Assembly: GCA_030018315.1 (NCBI GenBank) | Contig: JASEGA010000001.1 | Span: 158,440-222,439, forward strand | DNA from: a bacterium | GTDB taxonomy: Bacteria > Hydrothermota > UBA3073 > JACQXS01 > JAGMCI01 | Direction: 5' to 3' | DNA length: 64,000 nt | Part shown: positions 1 to 8,724 of the stretch, piece by piece | Numbering within the stretch: position 1 is the stretch's first letter | How the letters are laid out: the number at the start of each line of letters is the position of its first letter | Made by a program: the position numbers and the translations under genes | Notes under the pieces: generated by a model | The model's input: the letters and a program-made list of their open reading frames with translations, nothing else | Databases searched by the model: none | What the model was told of the DNA's origin: nothing

Positions 1-216
1 AACCCCAAAATTATTCGTGTATTGTCCATATGCGTCTGCAGCAATAGCACAGGCCTGTTCATGAAGATTACATATATAATCCAAATTTGGATTTCTCCCC
101 AACGAATCTACAAGATGCATACAAGCGCCACCCGGAAGCATAAAAACATGTTTTACACCAATACTCTCAATAAAATTGAAAACGAAATCTGAAAGCTTGA
201 TTAATTTTTTATTCAC
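1..216 (-). CDS. Thiamine pyrophosphate-binding enzyme, N-terminal part (cut by window edge)
   Basis: The 72 visible residues look like the N-terminal (Pyr) domain of acetolactate-synthase-type TPP enzymes. They include a His-Val-Phe-Met-Leu-Pro-Gly-Gly segment and a His-Glu-Gln-Ala-Cys-Ala-Ile-Ala-Ala-Asp-Ala-Tyr stretch whose Glu matches the cofactor-activating glutamate of the family. The GTG start overlaps the TAG stop of the HAD gene by one base, so the two are translationally linked. In surface-sugar loci such enzymes decarboxylate or transfer two-carbon units; the product here cannot be named because the rest lies outside the window. Confidence 0.75.
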   Translation of the reverse strand, partial: MNKKLIKLSDFVFNFIESIGVKHVFMLPGGACMHLVDSLGRNPNLDYICNLHEQACAIAADAYGQYTNNFGV

Positions 217-797
217 TATGTAATTTCTGTTAACAAATCTAAAATCTCAGGTAGAGTCAATTCACCATTATTCCATGGTTGAGAAACCAAATATGATTGT
301 ATTCCTAATTTCCTTGCACCTTCAACATCTTTGGTTTCGTCATCAATAAAAAAATCCACTTTACCAAACCAATCTAAATATTCTACTTTACTTTTATCAT
401 AGATTGGCATGTATGTATTTGGACGACTGGATGGTATGAAACTAATTGTCCTTATCCATTTTCCAAAATGCCACAAAACCCATTCCACTGCTGCAGCAAC
501 CGTATGTTTTGGCCTTGTAGTCAATGCTATATGTCTAAAGTCCTCACCGTATTTTTTAAACCACCTTACTACATTTTCATCTGGTTTCATGGCCTTTGCT
601 TTATTCGAGTTTCTGTAAGCATCTAATAGTTTAAAATAATCCTCTTTTCCCAATCCCAACAGGTCATTTGGTGGATTAATTGTTAGATTTTGATAACTCA
701 AGTGGCAATCCGGATTCGAGGGCAGCCAGCTATTTTCTAACCAGGACCTCGTTAAGTCATTTAACACATCATCAATATCCCATACAATCGTTTTCAT
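216..797 (-). CDS. HAD-superfamily hydrolase (5'-nucleotidase-like)
   Basis: A 193-residue protein with the HAD motifs in order: motif I Asp-Ile-Asp-Asp-Val-Leu near residue 7, motif II Leu-Thr-Thr-Arg-Pro near 92, and motif IV Phe-Phe-Ile-Asp-Asp-Glu-Thr near 150. The layout resembles small deoxyribonucleotidase or sugar-phosphate phosphatase members. Between the NeuB-like gene and the TPP enzyme it probably dephosphorylates a sugar intermediate; that role comes from context only. It ends with TAG, so TAG is a genuine stop here. Confidence 0.75.
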   Translation of the reverse strand: MKTIVWDIDDVLNDLTRSWLENSWLPSNPDCHLSYQNLTINPPNDLLGLGKEDYFKLLDAYRNSNKAKAMKPDENVVRWFKKYGEDFRHIALTTRPKHTVAAAVEWVLWHFGKWIRTISFIPSSRPNTYMPIYDKSKVEYLDWFGKVDFFIDDETKDVEGARKLGIQSYLVSQPWNNGELTLPEILDLLTEIT

Positions 798-817
798 TGC
801 CCATTTAGTAATTTAAA

Positions 818-2329
818 CTATTCCATCCAATAGGTTAGATAGGTTTTACGATTCTTATTCTTTAATATCGTTTTATCAGTATAATAAGAATCCTCATTAT
901 AATGCGTAGATGAGATTTCTTCAATTATGGCACCTGTTTTTGTTGCGAAACTATGTCTTACACCACGTTTTATTGTTATAACATCCCCTGAACTGTATTT
1001 TTGTTCTTTTCCATCAAGACTCAACAAAATATCACCATAAAGGATGACAAAGGTTTCTTCTTTCTCTTTATGATATTGCTCAGGATGTTTTTGGTTAGGT
1101 AAAACGATAATTAATTTTTTACAATATTCACGATTAACCACTGTAATCATAGTAACTCCATATTCATCAAAACGGTCAACTCCATAATGATGGGAAATCT
1201 CCAAACTTGCTTTACCAGGGACAATCACTTTTCCTTTCTTTAATAATTTTTTTACCTTTTGCACAATTGAATAAATTTTTTCCCTTGTTTCTGTCACTTT
1301 AACATTTTCAAACATTATCGGCTCATTGATATTGAAATCCTTCTCCGCATTATATTCAGTGTACTTGGACATATCATTGGCAACCAGTTGATTATCCTGA
1401 TTAGGGAATGCAAAAAATGTATTTGATAAATCTATCCTTTCTCCTTTTAAAATCCTCTTACTTGCAAAAACGCCACGTCTAAATTGTCTAAGGTCAGCCA
1501 GTTCCTTTTTAGTAAACTTTGCCCTTTCACCACAAATACCACACATTTGAAAAGCTAAATTGGCTGACTTCAACCATTGTGCAATTTGCTCTGGAGTCGC
1601 TGAATAAGCATTTTTTGGAAACTCATCTGTCTCAACGGCGACATGCTTCTCAAATATACTCGCACCTTTGGCTATAGCAATTTTTATGGCATCCATATTG
1701 TTAGGATCTTCATGAGTTGAAAACCCAACCGTTATATCAGGATATCGTTTTATAAATAAATCAATTTGATTTAATTGTAAATTTTCTGCCTTCGTGGGAT
1801 ACTCTCCAACACAATGCATAATTGCCAGTTGTTTTTCTCTATGCTGGAAAAAACTAACTACTTTATCAATTTCATCCAAAGATGAACCAGCTGTTGAAGC
1901 AATAATCGGTTTGTCCGATTTAGCAATTCTCTCCAATAAAGGCCAATCAGTAAAGGAACAGCTGCCAATTTTAATAATATCAAAACCATGTTTTTCTATC
2001 AAATCAACTGAATTCTTATCAAAAGGTGTGCAAATTGAGACAAAACCAAGATTAGTAATTTCATTTTTTAACCTCTTAAATTGATTTTCAGTAAGTCGTG
2101 TTTCTTGAAAACGTTTGATATACTTTATATCGGTTCTGTTCTTAAAATCTGGATGGATAAATGTATCTAAATGCCGATACTGAAGTTTAAATCCAAAATT
2201 GAAGTCAAAATTCTTACTGACCTTATGTATCTCTCTAATAATCCTTAAGCCATGTTCAACACTTCCCATATGGTTATTAGCCATCTCAAAAATAAACAAG
2301 TTATGAAAAATATTATCCCTTACTTTCAT
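818..2329 (-). CDS. NeuB/SpsE-type sialic-acid-like synthase fused to a cupin domain
   Basis: This 503-residue protein begins with a NeuB TIM barrel (about residues 12-270), with the family-type Glu-Met-Ala-Asn-Asn-His-Met-Gly start and a later His-Cys-Val-Gly-Glu-Tyr-Pro segment. An SAF/antifreeze-like region follows (about 285-350), then a C-terminal cupin (about 380-475) with a His-x-x-Lys-Glu-Glu-Glu metal-site pattern. Family members condense phosphoenolpyruvate with an amino- or deoxy-sugar to give nonulosonic acids. The cupin is an extra domain and may carry isomerase activity or act structurally. It follows rfbG in the same direction with a ribosome site at the start. Confidence 0.85.
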   Translation of the reverse strand: MKVRDNIFHNLFIFEMANNHMGSVEHGLRIIREIHKVSKNFDFNFGFKLQYRHLDTFIHPDFKNRTDIKYIKRFQETRLTENQFKRLKNEITNLGFVSICTPFDKNSVDLIEKHGFDIIKIGSCSFTDWPLLERIAKSDKPIIASTAGSSLDEIDKVVSFFQHREKQLAIMHCVGEYPTKAENLQLNQIDLFIKRYPDITVGFSTHEDPNNMDAIKIAIAKGASIFEKHVAVETDEFPKNAYSATPEQIAQWLKSANLAFQMCGICGERAKFTKKELADLRQFRRGVFASKRILKGERIDLSNTFFAFPNQDNQLVANDMSKYTEYNAEKDFNINEPIMFENVKVTETREKIYSIVQKVKKLLKKGKVIVPGKASLEISHHYGVDRFDEYGVTMITVVNREYCKKLIIVLPNQKHPEQYHKEKEETFVILYGDILLSLDGKEQKYSSGDVITIKRGVRHSFATKTGAIIEEISSTHYNEDSYYTDKTILKNKNRKTYLTYWME

Positions 2330-2372
2330 TTGTGATCTCCTTTATATTCGTATAATTATATGCTTCATTGCT

Positions 2373-3446
2373 TCAGCATTTCTCCATATCTGAAATGTAA
2401 TCATTTATTTGGGCAACACAAATATCATATAAATCATCTTTGTCACTCTTTTTATACCACTCAACTGTCTTTTCAATACATTTTTCAATACTCCATATAG
2501 GACTCCAATTTAGATAGGTTCGTGCTTTGTTTATATCTAAAGTTAAAGTTTTTATCTCATGGGGAGATTCGTCTGGAGCAGTCCTCCAACTCCCTTGACC
2601 GTATTTTTTTATAAATAGTTCCACTAATTTTCTTACTGTAATTATTGAATCGCTATTTGGGCCAAAATTCCATGCCCCACAATATTTTTTTGGCTTTTCA
2701 TACATTTTTGAACCCAAAAGTAAATAGCCCCATAATGGCTCCAGCACATGTTGCCATGGCCGGATAGCATCAGGGTTTCTTACCTCAATTGGTTCCCCTT
2801 TTTTAAATGCCCTTACACAATCAGGGATGATTCTATGTTTTCGCCAGTCGCCACCACCAATCACATTGCCTGACCTTACGGAAGATAAACTTTTTGCGTG
2901 CTTTTCAAATTCTTGAGGATTAAAAAATGAATTCCTGTAAGCAGCAGTCACAAGTTCAGAACATCCCTTACTGGAACTATAAGGGTCATATCCTCCCATT
3001 GGATCATTTTCACGGTATCCCCAGACCCACCCCTTGTTATCATAACATTTGTCACTGGTCACATTTATGATAACTTTCACTGAATTAGTCTGGTGAGCTG
3101 CCTCAAAGATATTGACTGTTCCTAATATATTAGTCTCATATGTTTCTCTGGGATTTTTATAAGATTCTATAACTAAGGATTGAGCAGCAAGATGAAAAAC
3201 GAACTCTGGTTTATATTTATCAAAGACAGCTTTTAGTTTTTTGTAATCTCTCACATCTCCAATAATATGGGTAATCTTCTCTTTTAGATTAGTAACAACA
3301 AAATTATCATCCTTTGTATAAGGCTCCAATGCATATCCTATAACATTTGCACCAAGCTCCTTCAACCAAATGGAAAGCCAAGACCCCTTAAAGCCAGTGT
3401 GCCCTGTTACTAAAACAACTTTATTTTTGTAAGAATTGTTGAACAT
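2373..3446 (-). CDS. rfbG: CDP-glucose 4,6-dehydratase
   Basis: An extended short-chain dehydrogenase with the NAD-binding Thr-Gly-His-Thr-Gly-Phe-Lys-Gly-Ser-Trp signature typical of RfbG and a Tyr-x-x-x-Lys catalytic pair in Asp-Pro-Tyr-Ser-Ser-Ser-Lys-Gly. It converts CDP-glucose to CDP-4-keto-6-deoxyglucose, the entry to CDP-dideoxyhexoses. The frame extends to a TTG at 3470 that overlaps the rfbF stop. I prefer the ATG at 3446 because homologues begin near Met-Phe-Asn-Asn; an AGGAGG lies about 13 bases upstream, so the start is uncertain. Confidence 0.88.
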   Translation of the reverse strand: MFNNSYKNKVVLVTGHTGFKGSWLSIWLKELGANVIGYALEPYTKDDNFVVTNLKEKITHIIGDVRDYKKLKAVFDKYKPEFVFHLAAQSLVIESYKNPRETYETNILGTVNIFEAAHQTNSVKVIINVTSDKCYDNKGWVWGYRENDPMGGYDPYSSSKGCSELVTAAYRNSFFNPQEFEKHAKSLSSVRSGNVIGGGDWRKHRIIPDCVRAFKKGEPIEVRNPDAIRPWQHVLEPLWGYLLLGSKMYEKPKKYCGAWNFGPNSDSIITVRKLVELFIKKYGQGSWRTAPDESPHEIKTLTLDINKARTYLNWSPIWSIEKCIEKTVEWYKKSDKDDLYDICVAQINDYISDMEKC

Positions 3447-3466
3447 TGGTGTAATCCGTGGCCTCC

Positions 3467-4252
3467 TCAATCGCTAGGTTGCCATGGTATCTTACCACTT
3501 TCCCAAATTTCGTTCAATAATAAATAATCACGATATGTATCCATACATTGCCAGAAGCCATCATGGTGGTAAACTTTTAATTGCTTCTCTCTCGCTAATC
3601 GCTCAAGAGGTTCTTTCTCAAAAACACAATTATCATCTGATGTTAGATATTTAAAGAGTTCTTTACGAAATACCATAAACCCACCATTTATATCACCCTC
3701 TAAACCATGGACTTTTGGCTTCTCCCTAAATTCTATAACATCATTGCCCTTTGTAATTAATTCTCCCCAACGAGTAGGTGGATTTATACCAATAAGGGTT
3801 CCAATAGCTCCATGACTCATATGGAACTTGACTAATTTATTCAAATTTACATCTCCTAATCCATCTCCATAAGTAACCATAAAGTTATCTTCTGAAATAT
3901 ACTTTTCGCACCTCTTAATTCTTGCGCCAGTCATAGCTTTGTCACCAGTTTCAACTAAAGTAACTTTCCATCCAACCTCTGGATGAGTTCTGTGGATTTT
4001 GATATTCTTATGACTACTCAAAGTCACTGTAAAATCTGAATTATAAAACTCATAATTAAGAAAATAATTTCTAATAACATCGCCTTTAAAACCCAGTGCT
4101 AAAACAAACTCCTTGAATCCATAATGAGCGTATATATTCATAATATGCCATAAAATTGGCTTCCCTCCAATCTCAACCATTGGCTTGGGCCGATATTCGG
4201 TCTCCTCTTTCAGTCTCATCCCAATTCCACCACAAAGGATTATTGTTTTCAA
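3467..4252 (-). CDS. rfbF: Glucose-1-phosphate cytidylyltransferase
   Basis: The 261-residue sequence starts with the nucleotidyltransferase signature Leu-Cys-Gly-Gly-Ile-Gly-Met-Arg-Leu and continues with Tyr-Arg-Pro-Lys-Pro-Met-Val-Glu-Ile-Gly-Gly-Lys-Pro-Ile, the form seen in RfbF. It makes CDP-glucose from CTP and glucose-1-phosphate for RfbG, encoded directly downstream. Length is normal for the family. The start is a TTG (4252) after a GGAGGA-like site. No rfbH-type dehydratase is visible, so the pathway beyond the 4-keto sugar is unresolved. Confidence 0.9.
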   Translation of the reverse strand: MKTIILCGGIGMRLKEETEYRPKPMVEIGGKPILWHIMNIYAHYGFKEFVLALGFKGDVIRNYFLNYEFYNSDFTVTLSSHKNIKIHRTHPEVGWKVTLVETGDKAMTGARIKRCEKYISEDNFMVTYGDGLGDVNLNKLVKFHMSHGAIGTLIGINPPTRWGELITKGNDVIEFREKPKVHGLEGDINGGFMVFRKELFKYLTSDDNCVFEKEPLERLAREKQLKVYHHDGFWQCMDTYRDYLLLNEIWESGKIPWQPSD

Positions 4253-4526
4253 TTTTCCTCCTTTTTATTTATAATTATAAAAAATAATAAAAGTTTGTCA
4301 AGTTTTTATTTATCAAAAGCTCTAAAAAGGTCATAGTTTTAAAACTTTGAGTAAGTTAAGGAGTCTAATCCTTAATGATAATCTCTCTTTTACACTTTAT
4401 TCCGTGGCCTTCAATCTTAAATGCATCTACAGTAGAGCTCTCAAAGCGTGCAGGTGATATCGCCCTTTAGGTAGTATCACGGCTTCTTCTTTATGGTCCA
4501 CATAAGATTAGCACTTAATAACCCTT
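4253..4526. other. Intergenic stretch with possible decayed coding sequence
   Basis: No intact gene is seen. On the minus strand, about positions 4365-4445 read as an open segment ending Lys-Arg-Glu-Ile-Ile-Ile-Lys-Asp and stop, and an upstream piece reads in another frame. This could be the broken end of the neighbouring methyltransferase remnant or of another glycan gene. It is not assigned. Confidence 0.3.
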
Positions 4527-5080
4527 TCAATATAAGAAACTTATAAACTCTCGAATCTCATTAGGAGTAAATATCACTATAGTGCCCACTTCATTGGACA
4601 CGCGTATCATCTCTTTAACTAAATTTTCTTTCTGCTTATCAGTGATATGTTCAATAAAATCTGCAGCTACTATTTTATCAAAGAGATTCTCTTTGAGAGG
4701 TAAAGTTGTTGTTGCATCAGCTAATATAAATCTTACCTTATCTTCCATGTTATAATATTTACATAAATACTTAGCTACTTCAATTGATTTCATTGAATAA
4801 TCGATACCTAATGCTTGAGCACCAAGTCTTGCCGAGTGATAAGTAAATGTTCCAATACCTCAGCCTACATCTAATATTTTCTCATCCGATTTAGGATTCA
4901 AGGCATTCAAGATGATCTCTATTCTTCGCCATAGGGGGAAAAGCCTTGTGGCTGGCAATAATCACCTATTTGAAATTGAAATGATTGAAGTGGTATCCGT
5001 TCGTCGTAATCACAAGCAGTAATATTTTCACCTTTCGGGCTCATTTCCTGCCTTAAAAGTTTTACGAATTTTTTTATCAT
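4527..5080 (-). pseudogene. SAM-dependent methyltransferase, broken by a frameshift and an in-frame TGA
   Basis: An ATG at 5080 opens a frame reading Met-Ile-Lys-Lys-Phe through Tyr-Gly-Glu-Glu, then a stop. The methyltransferase continues in another frame from about 4930 as Arg-Arg-Ile-Glu-Ile-Ile-Leu-Asn. That second frame meets TGA at 4860-4862, exactly where motif I (Asp-Val-Gly-x-Gly-Ile-Gly-Thr) needs Cys or Gly. Beyond the stop it continues with Ile-Asp-Tyr-Ser and a motif-IV-like Phe-Asp-Lys-Ile-Val-Ala-Ala-Asp. Two lesions make it non-functional unless they are sequencing errors. The ancestor probably modified a surface sugar. Confidence 0.75.
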
Positions 5081-5190
5081 TATCAAAACCTCTCAAAGCT
5101 CGTTCCATTCACTTTTTCCAACTCTCTTACATCAACCTCAATTCTCATAATAATCTTCGAAAATTGGAAAAATCTAATCCCTTTTTATAC

Positions 5191-6024
5191 TCAGCCGTTT
5201 TTAGTTTTACCAATCTCATCTTTTATTCGTTGCTCCTCTGTAGCTAATGTGCCATTTGAGGATGATTTTCTCTGTCTGTCCCAGAGAATAGCAAGAGGTG
5301 CGTAGTAACTTATAGCAGAATTCACGCACACAAGGAATCCAACAATCCCGTCCAGAAAACCTCTTTTTATAATATACTTATGAAGAAAAGCTAAAAATGG
5401 TTTAAGACAAAGGTACCATACCCAATTATAATGTGTAACCTTCACTCCCTTTGTTTGATACTCTTCAGCAGTGAGAGACGAATATCTAACCATTTTTGTG
5501 AAATAAGATGCAAAACTATCACCTCCATAGTGAATAAAATGATTCTTTAATACTCCAACCTTGCCATGGGGCCGGAAAACATCAAGCACTTTTAAAGATA
5601 AATCATAATGTCCCTTCTCTTTGTTAAAGAGTCTTAAATAGCGAGGGTCGTACCATGTACAATGCCTAATTTCACGCCCTAAAAATATAGTTAATCCTCT
5701 CATCAAATAGGCATCATATTTAGGGCCTTGCTTTAACACATTTTTTATCTCATCACAAATCTCAGATGGGAAATACATATCCGAATCTACAGAAAGCACC
5801 CATTTATAAGATGTCTTTTTTAAAATGAAATCTCGCTCCAGAGGAAAGGTTTCAAATTCTTTTTGATATATCTTATCCGTGTACTTGCGGCAAATTTCTA
5901 CAGTCTTATCAGTGCTGTAGCCGTCTAAGACTACAATTTCATCTGCCCATTTCAAGCTCTCTAAACATTTCTCTATATTTCTTTCTTCATCTTTAGTTAT
6001 TATTGCTACAGATAATTTCTCCAT
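5191..6024 (-). CDS. Glycosyltransferase family 2 (WaaE/KdtX-like)
   Basis: A GT-A fold transferase with an N-terminal Val-Ala-Ile-Ile-Thr-Lys-Asp-Glu-Glu-Arg-Asn-Ile, a Leu-Asp-Gly-Tyr-Ser-Thr-Asp-Lys-Thr nucleotide site and an Asp-Ser-Asp metal motif. The hydrophobic C-terminal part (about 210-250) may touch the membrane. The arrangement resembles enzymes that add sugars to LPS core or polysaccharide. I place the start at the ATG of Met-Glu-Lys-Leu-Ser because GAGGAGGT sits four bases upstream; an upstream GTG at 6042 is the alternative. Confidence 0.85.
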   Translation of the reverse strand: MEKLSVAIITKDEERNIEKCLESLKWADEIVVLDGYSTDKTVEICRKYTDKIYQKEFETFPLERDFILKKTSYKWVLSVDSDMYFPSEICDEIKNVLKQGPKYDAYLMRGLTIFLGREIRHCTWYDPRYLRLFNKEKGHYDLSLKVLDVFRPHGKVGVLKNHFIHYGGDSFASYFTKMVRYSSLTAEEYQTKGVKVTHYNWVWYLCLKPFLAFLHKYIIKRGFLDGIVGFLVCVNSAISYYAPLAILWDRQRKSSSNGTLATEEQRIKDEIGKTKNG

Positions 6025-6026
6025 AT

Positions 6027-6773
6027 TTACCTCCTCACGCACTTCAAAATTAATATCTCACCCATCAACAGCTCTCTAGAACTTAATATCTTACGCATAA
6101 AGTTATCTTTTACCTTAACCAATGTTACTATCTTAGACAAAAGAGCTAAAAACCATAATAGTAAGCGTAGAGGTAATTTCCGAGTAGATATGACATTCCT
6201 ATTAGTAGTTATACTTTCAATCTCAAATCCTGCTCTTTTCAGAGCAAAATATATTTCAGGGAATCCCATAGGGTTGATGTGTAAAGTATAAAGATGGTTT
6301 TCACGGCTAAAAAAACCACCAAAATAATCATAATATCCAATTAGTAAATAGCGTAATCTTGAAAAAATACTTAGTATATTAGGAGTAGTAATAATCAATT
6401 TTCCATTAGGTTCAATAATTCTACCATATTCTTAAAATAACTGATAAACGTTCATTAAATGTTCGATACCTTCTACACATACAATATATGTAAAAAAAGA
6501 ATCTGGGTAAGGTAATCTTTCATTTAAATCAAGTTTTTGAAATTTTATATCTTTCGGTTCAAATACTTTCTCCTCTATATCTCCAGCCCAAACTTCAAAT
6601 CCCATTTCTCTTAAATGAAAAGATAGCTTTCCCCTCCCTGCTGGAGCATCTAAAACTCGTCCTCCCCGCCTGCAAGATGTCGGGCAGGTCTTCTCTTGAG
6701 CTATCATTTTTAAAACTTTATGATGCAACCCCGGTGCTGTACCCATATCTTCAATCTTATCCATTGCCTCCAT
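6027..6773 (-). pseudogene. SAM-dependent methyltransferase split by one in-frame TAA
   Basis: The first part (from 6773) has a methyltransferase motif I, Val-Leu-Asp-Ala-Pro-Ala-Gly-Arg-Gly, and a motif IV ending Glu-Gly-Ile-Glu-His-Leu. A TAA at 6432-6434 follows Val-Tyr-Gln-Leu-Phe. The same frame then runs without a break through Glu-Tyr-Gly-Arg-Ile-Ile-Glu-Pro-Asn-Gly-Lys-Leu-Ile-Ile-Thr-Thr-Pro-Asn to the end. Only one codon separates it from a full-length gene of about 248 residues. It also carries an in-frame GC-rich palindromic repeat (about 6658-6690) coding Thr-Cys-Pro-Thr-Ser-Cys-Arg-Arg-Gly just before motif I. Confidence 0.8.
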
Positions 6774-6781
6774 AATATACT

Positions 6782-7903
6782 CTATTTATGTGCCAATACT
6801 TCTCTATATAATTTTTCTATTTCTTTAATTTGCATCTCTACACTAAACTTTTCTATAACTTTTTCTCTTGCTTTTTTTCCAATTTTATTTCTTAGATTTT
6901 GGTTTTGTAATAACTCAATTATAGTTTTAGCAATACTTACAGCATCTGGCTCTAAAAGGAAGCCATCCACCTTATCTTCTATTATCTCCTTTGGGCCACC
7001 CATATTTGTAGCTATAACGGGTTTGGCACAAGCCATTGCTTCTATAATTGTCCTACCAAATGCCTCTGGCTCAATTGAGGTATTCACTATTACATTGCAC
7101 AAATTCATAAGCTCTGGTATATCCTTTCTAAAACCTGTAAATATCATATCCTCTTTTAGCTCATGTATTTCTGTATACTCAAAAAGCTGCTTTTTATAAC
7201 TTTCTTCCCCTTCCCCTACAACTAAAAATATTACATCTTTATGGAGGTTGTAAACAAGGGGTATCCCCTTGTTTAAACTACCTTTTACAATTCTTGCAGT
7301 ATCTATAAAAAGCCTATGCCCCTTCCAGGGGTCAAGTCTTGAAAATATACCTACAACCTTCTTTGTCTTTTCAATATTAAATTCATTGTAAAGATACTCT
7401 ATATCCAACCCTGATTTAAAAACCTCAGTATCTACTGCATTGTAAATTTGCCTAATTTTATCCACTTTTACATACGAAAATTTCTCCTTAACAGCTTCGG
7501 ATATTGCAATAATTCTGGTTGAAAGCTTTGCAATCACTCTATCACGCCAGCCAGCAGATTCTACAGCCCTTACATGCCAAATAAAGGGGATGCATAAAAG
7601 TTTAGAAACTAATGCTGTATAAAAAGCATATCTTGTAGTCGCTGAATTGCAATGTATAATTTCAGGATTAAGCTTTCTTATTTCAGATAATAATTTTAGG
7701 GGTCTAACAATTTTATAACAGATATTTTTATTAGTTAATTGTTTTGTAAACTCACACTTATTTGGAATAAATACAATTGGTCGAAAGTAGGGGCTTGATT
7801 TATCAAGCCCTTGCAATATTAGCAATAGACTCTGCTGCCCACCTCCTGGTGGCTCAATTGGCGTGTCAACATATAAGATTTTCTTTTTACCAGAAACTCT
7901 CAT
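6782..7903 (-). CDS. Glycosyltransferase family 4 (GT-B)
   Basis: A 373-residue GT-B enzyme. The N-terminal half has a Pro-Pro-Gly-Gly-Gly-Gln-Gln-Ser-Leu acceptor-domain loop. The C-terminal half has Phe-Ser-Arg-Leu-Asp-Pro-Trp-Lys-Gly and the EX7E motif, Glu-Pro-Glu-Ala-Phe-Gly-Arg-Thr-Ile-Ile-Glu-Ala-Met-Ala. It should transfer a sugar from a nucleotide donor to the growing polysaccharide on the cytoplasmic face. It follows an intact methyltransferase gene in the same direction. Confidence 0.9.
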   Translation of the reverse strand: MRVSGKKKILYVDTPIEPPGGGQQSLLLILQGLDKSSPYFRPIVFIPNKCEFTKQLTNKNICYKIVRPLKLLSEIRKLNPEIIHCNSATTRYAFYTALVSKLLCIPFIWHVRAVESAGWRDRVIAKLSTRIIAISEAVKEKFSYVKVDKIRQIYNAVDTEVFKSGLDIEYLYNEFNIEKTKKVVGIFSRLDPWKGHRLFIDTARIVKGSLNKGIPLVYNLHKDVIFLVVGEGEESYKKQLFEYTEIHELKEDMIFTGFRKDIPELMNLCNVIVNTSIEPEAFGRTIIEAMACAKPVIATNMGGPKEIIEDKVDGFLLEPDAVSIAKTIIELLQNQNLRNKIGKKAREKVIEKFSVEMQIKEIEKLYREVLAHK

Positions 7904-7939
7904 TTTTCAAGCATTTCTGATATATTTTATAATATGCTA

Positions 7940-8665
7940 TTATTGTCCCTTTAAAGCCAGTACTCCTATAGCTGCTCCTGAAACTAGGCGAGCTTTAAAA
8001 AATATATTCTTAATGAACTCTTTTGTTTTATCAGGAATCCAGCTCAAAGCCCCATCTAAATCAAATGCTCGCGACGACACGTATATCTTCATTTTTACTA
8101 TCTTTAGACTACAAATTTGACACAGCTTTTTTACTTTCTCTTCGTCAAATGATTGAATATGCCCATCCTTATAGAACATTTTGAGACAGTGAGGGCATAG
8201 AGTTTGTTGCAAGGTCTCTTTGTAAGGAGTTGCGAATAATACATATCTACTTGAAACCCTTCGTAGTTCATACAATGCCTTTAAAGGAACGTCCAAATGT
8301 TCCAATACCTCAACAGCACTTACTATATCAAAGAAGTTTGACTTGAATGGCAAGTTAGTTATTTCAGCTACGACAAACTTACACCCCTTGAACTTTTTCT
8401 TTGCAAAATGTAGCCGATTCAAGGATAAATCCTCACCTACAACAGTCTTTGCAATACCTTTCTGTAAAAAAGTATTACATAAATAGCCATCACCACACCC
8501 TACATCTAATATGCTTCCTATCTTCTTCCTCGGCAATAAAGAAAATACAAGCTGTACACGCTTTTCCTCTGAAGGGTCTTCCTGAGGAATGAACCGTTTA
8601 AATTCACTCTCTTTATCATAGAAATTTTTCCAGTTTATTTTATCTTTCAAGCAGATGCTTACCAT
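7940..8665 (-). CDS. Class I SAM-dependent methyltransferase
   Basis: A 241-residue intact methyltransferase: motif I Ile-Leu-Asp-Val-Gly-Cys-Gly-Asp-Gly-Tyr, acidic post-I loop Gly-Glu-Asp-Leu-Ser, and a Phe-Asp-Ile-Val-Ser-Ala-Val-Glu-Val-Leu-Glu-His-Leu motif IV. A Cys-Pro-His-Cys pair near residue 168 may bind metal. The substrate is probably a sugar or lipid-linked intermediate of this locus. It is the only one of four methyltransferase genes in this stretch without a premature stop. Confidence 0.85.
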   Translation of the reverse strand: MVSICLKDKINWKNFYDKESEFKRFIPQEDPSEEKRVQLVFSLLPRKKIGSILDVGCGDGYLCNTFLQKGIAKTVVGEDLSLNRLHFAKKKFKGCKFVVAEITNLPFKSNFFDIVSAVEVLEHLDVPLKALYELRRVSSRYVLFATPYKETLQQTLCPHCLKMFYKDGHIQSFDEEKVKKLCQICSLKIVKMKIYVSSRAFDLDGALSWIPDKTKEFIKNIFFKARLVSGAAIGVLALKGQ

Positions 8666-8724
8666 TATAGTTTGGAATAACTATACTTATACCTCTCACT
8701 ACTCCTTCTTTGAATAAATAGTTA

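Noticed and set aside
409..618. Plus-strand open frame of 69 codons opposite the HAD gene
   Set aside because: It is the antisense shadow of a conserved gene and has no ribosome site or recognisable family.
4860..4862. In-frame TGA in methyltransferase motif I considered as selenocysteine
   Set aside because: A frameshift lies about 70 bases upstream in the same gene, no selenocysteine insertion hairpin is evident, and this family does not use selenocysteine there.
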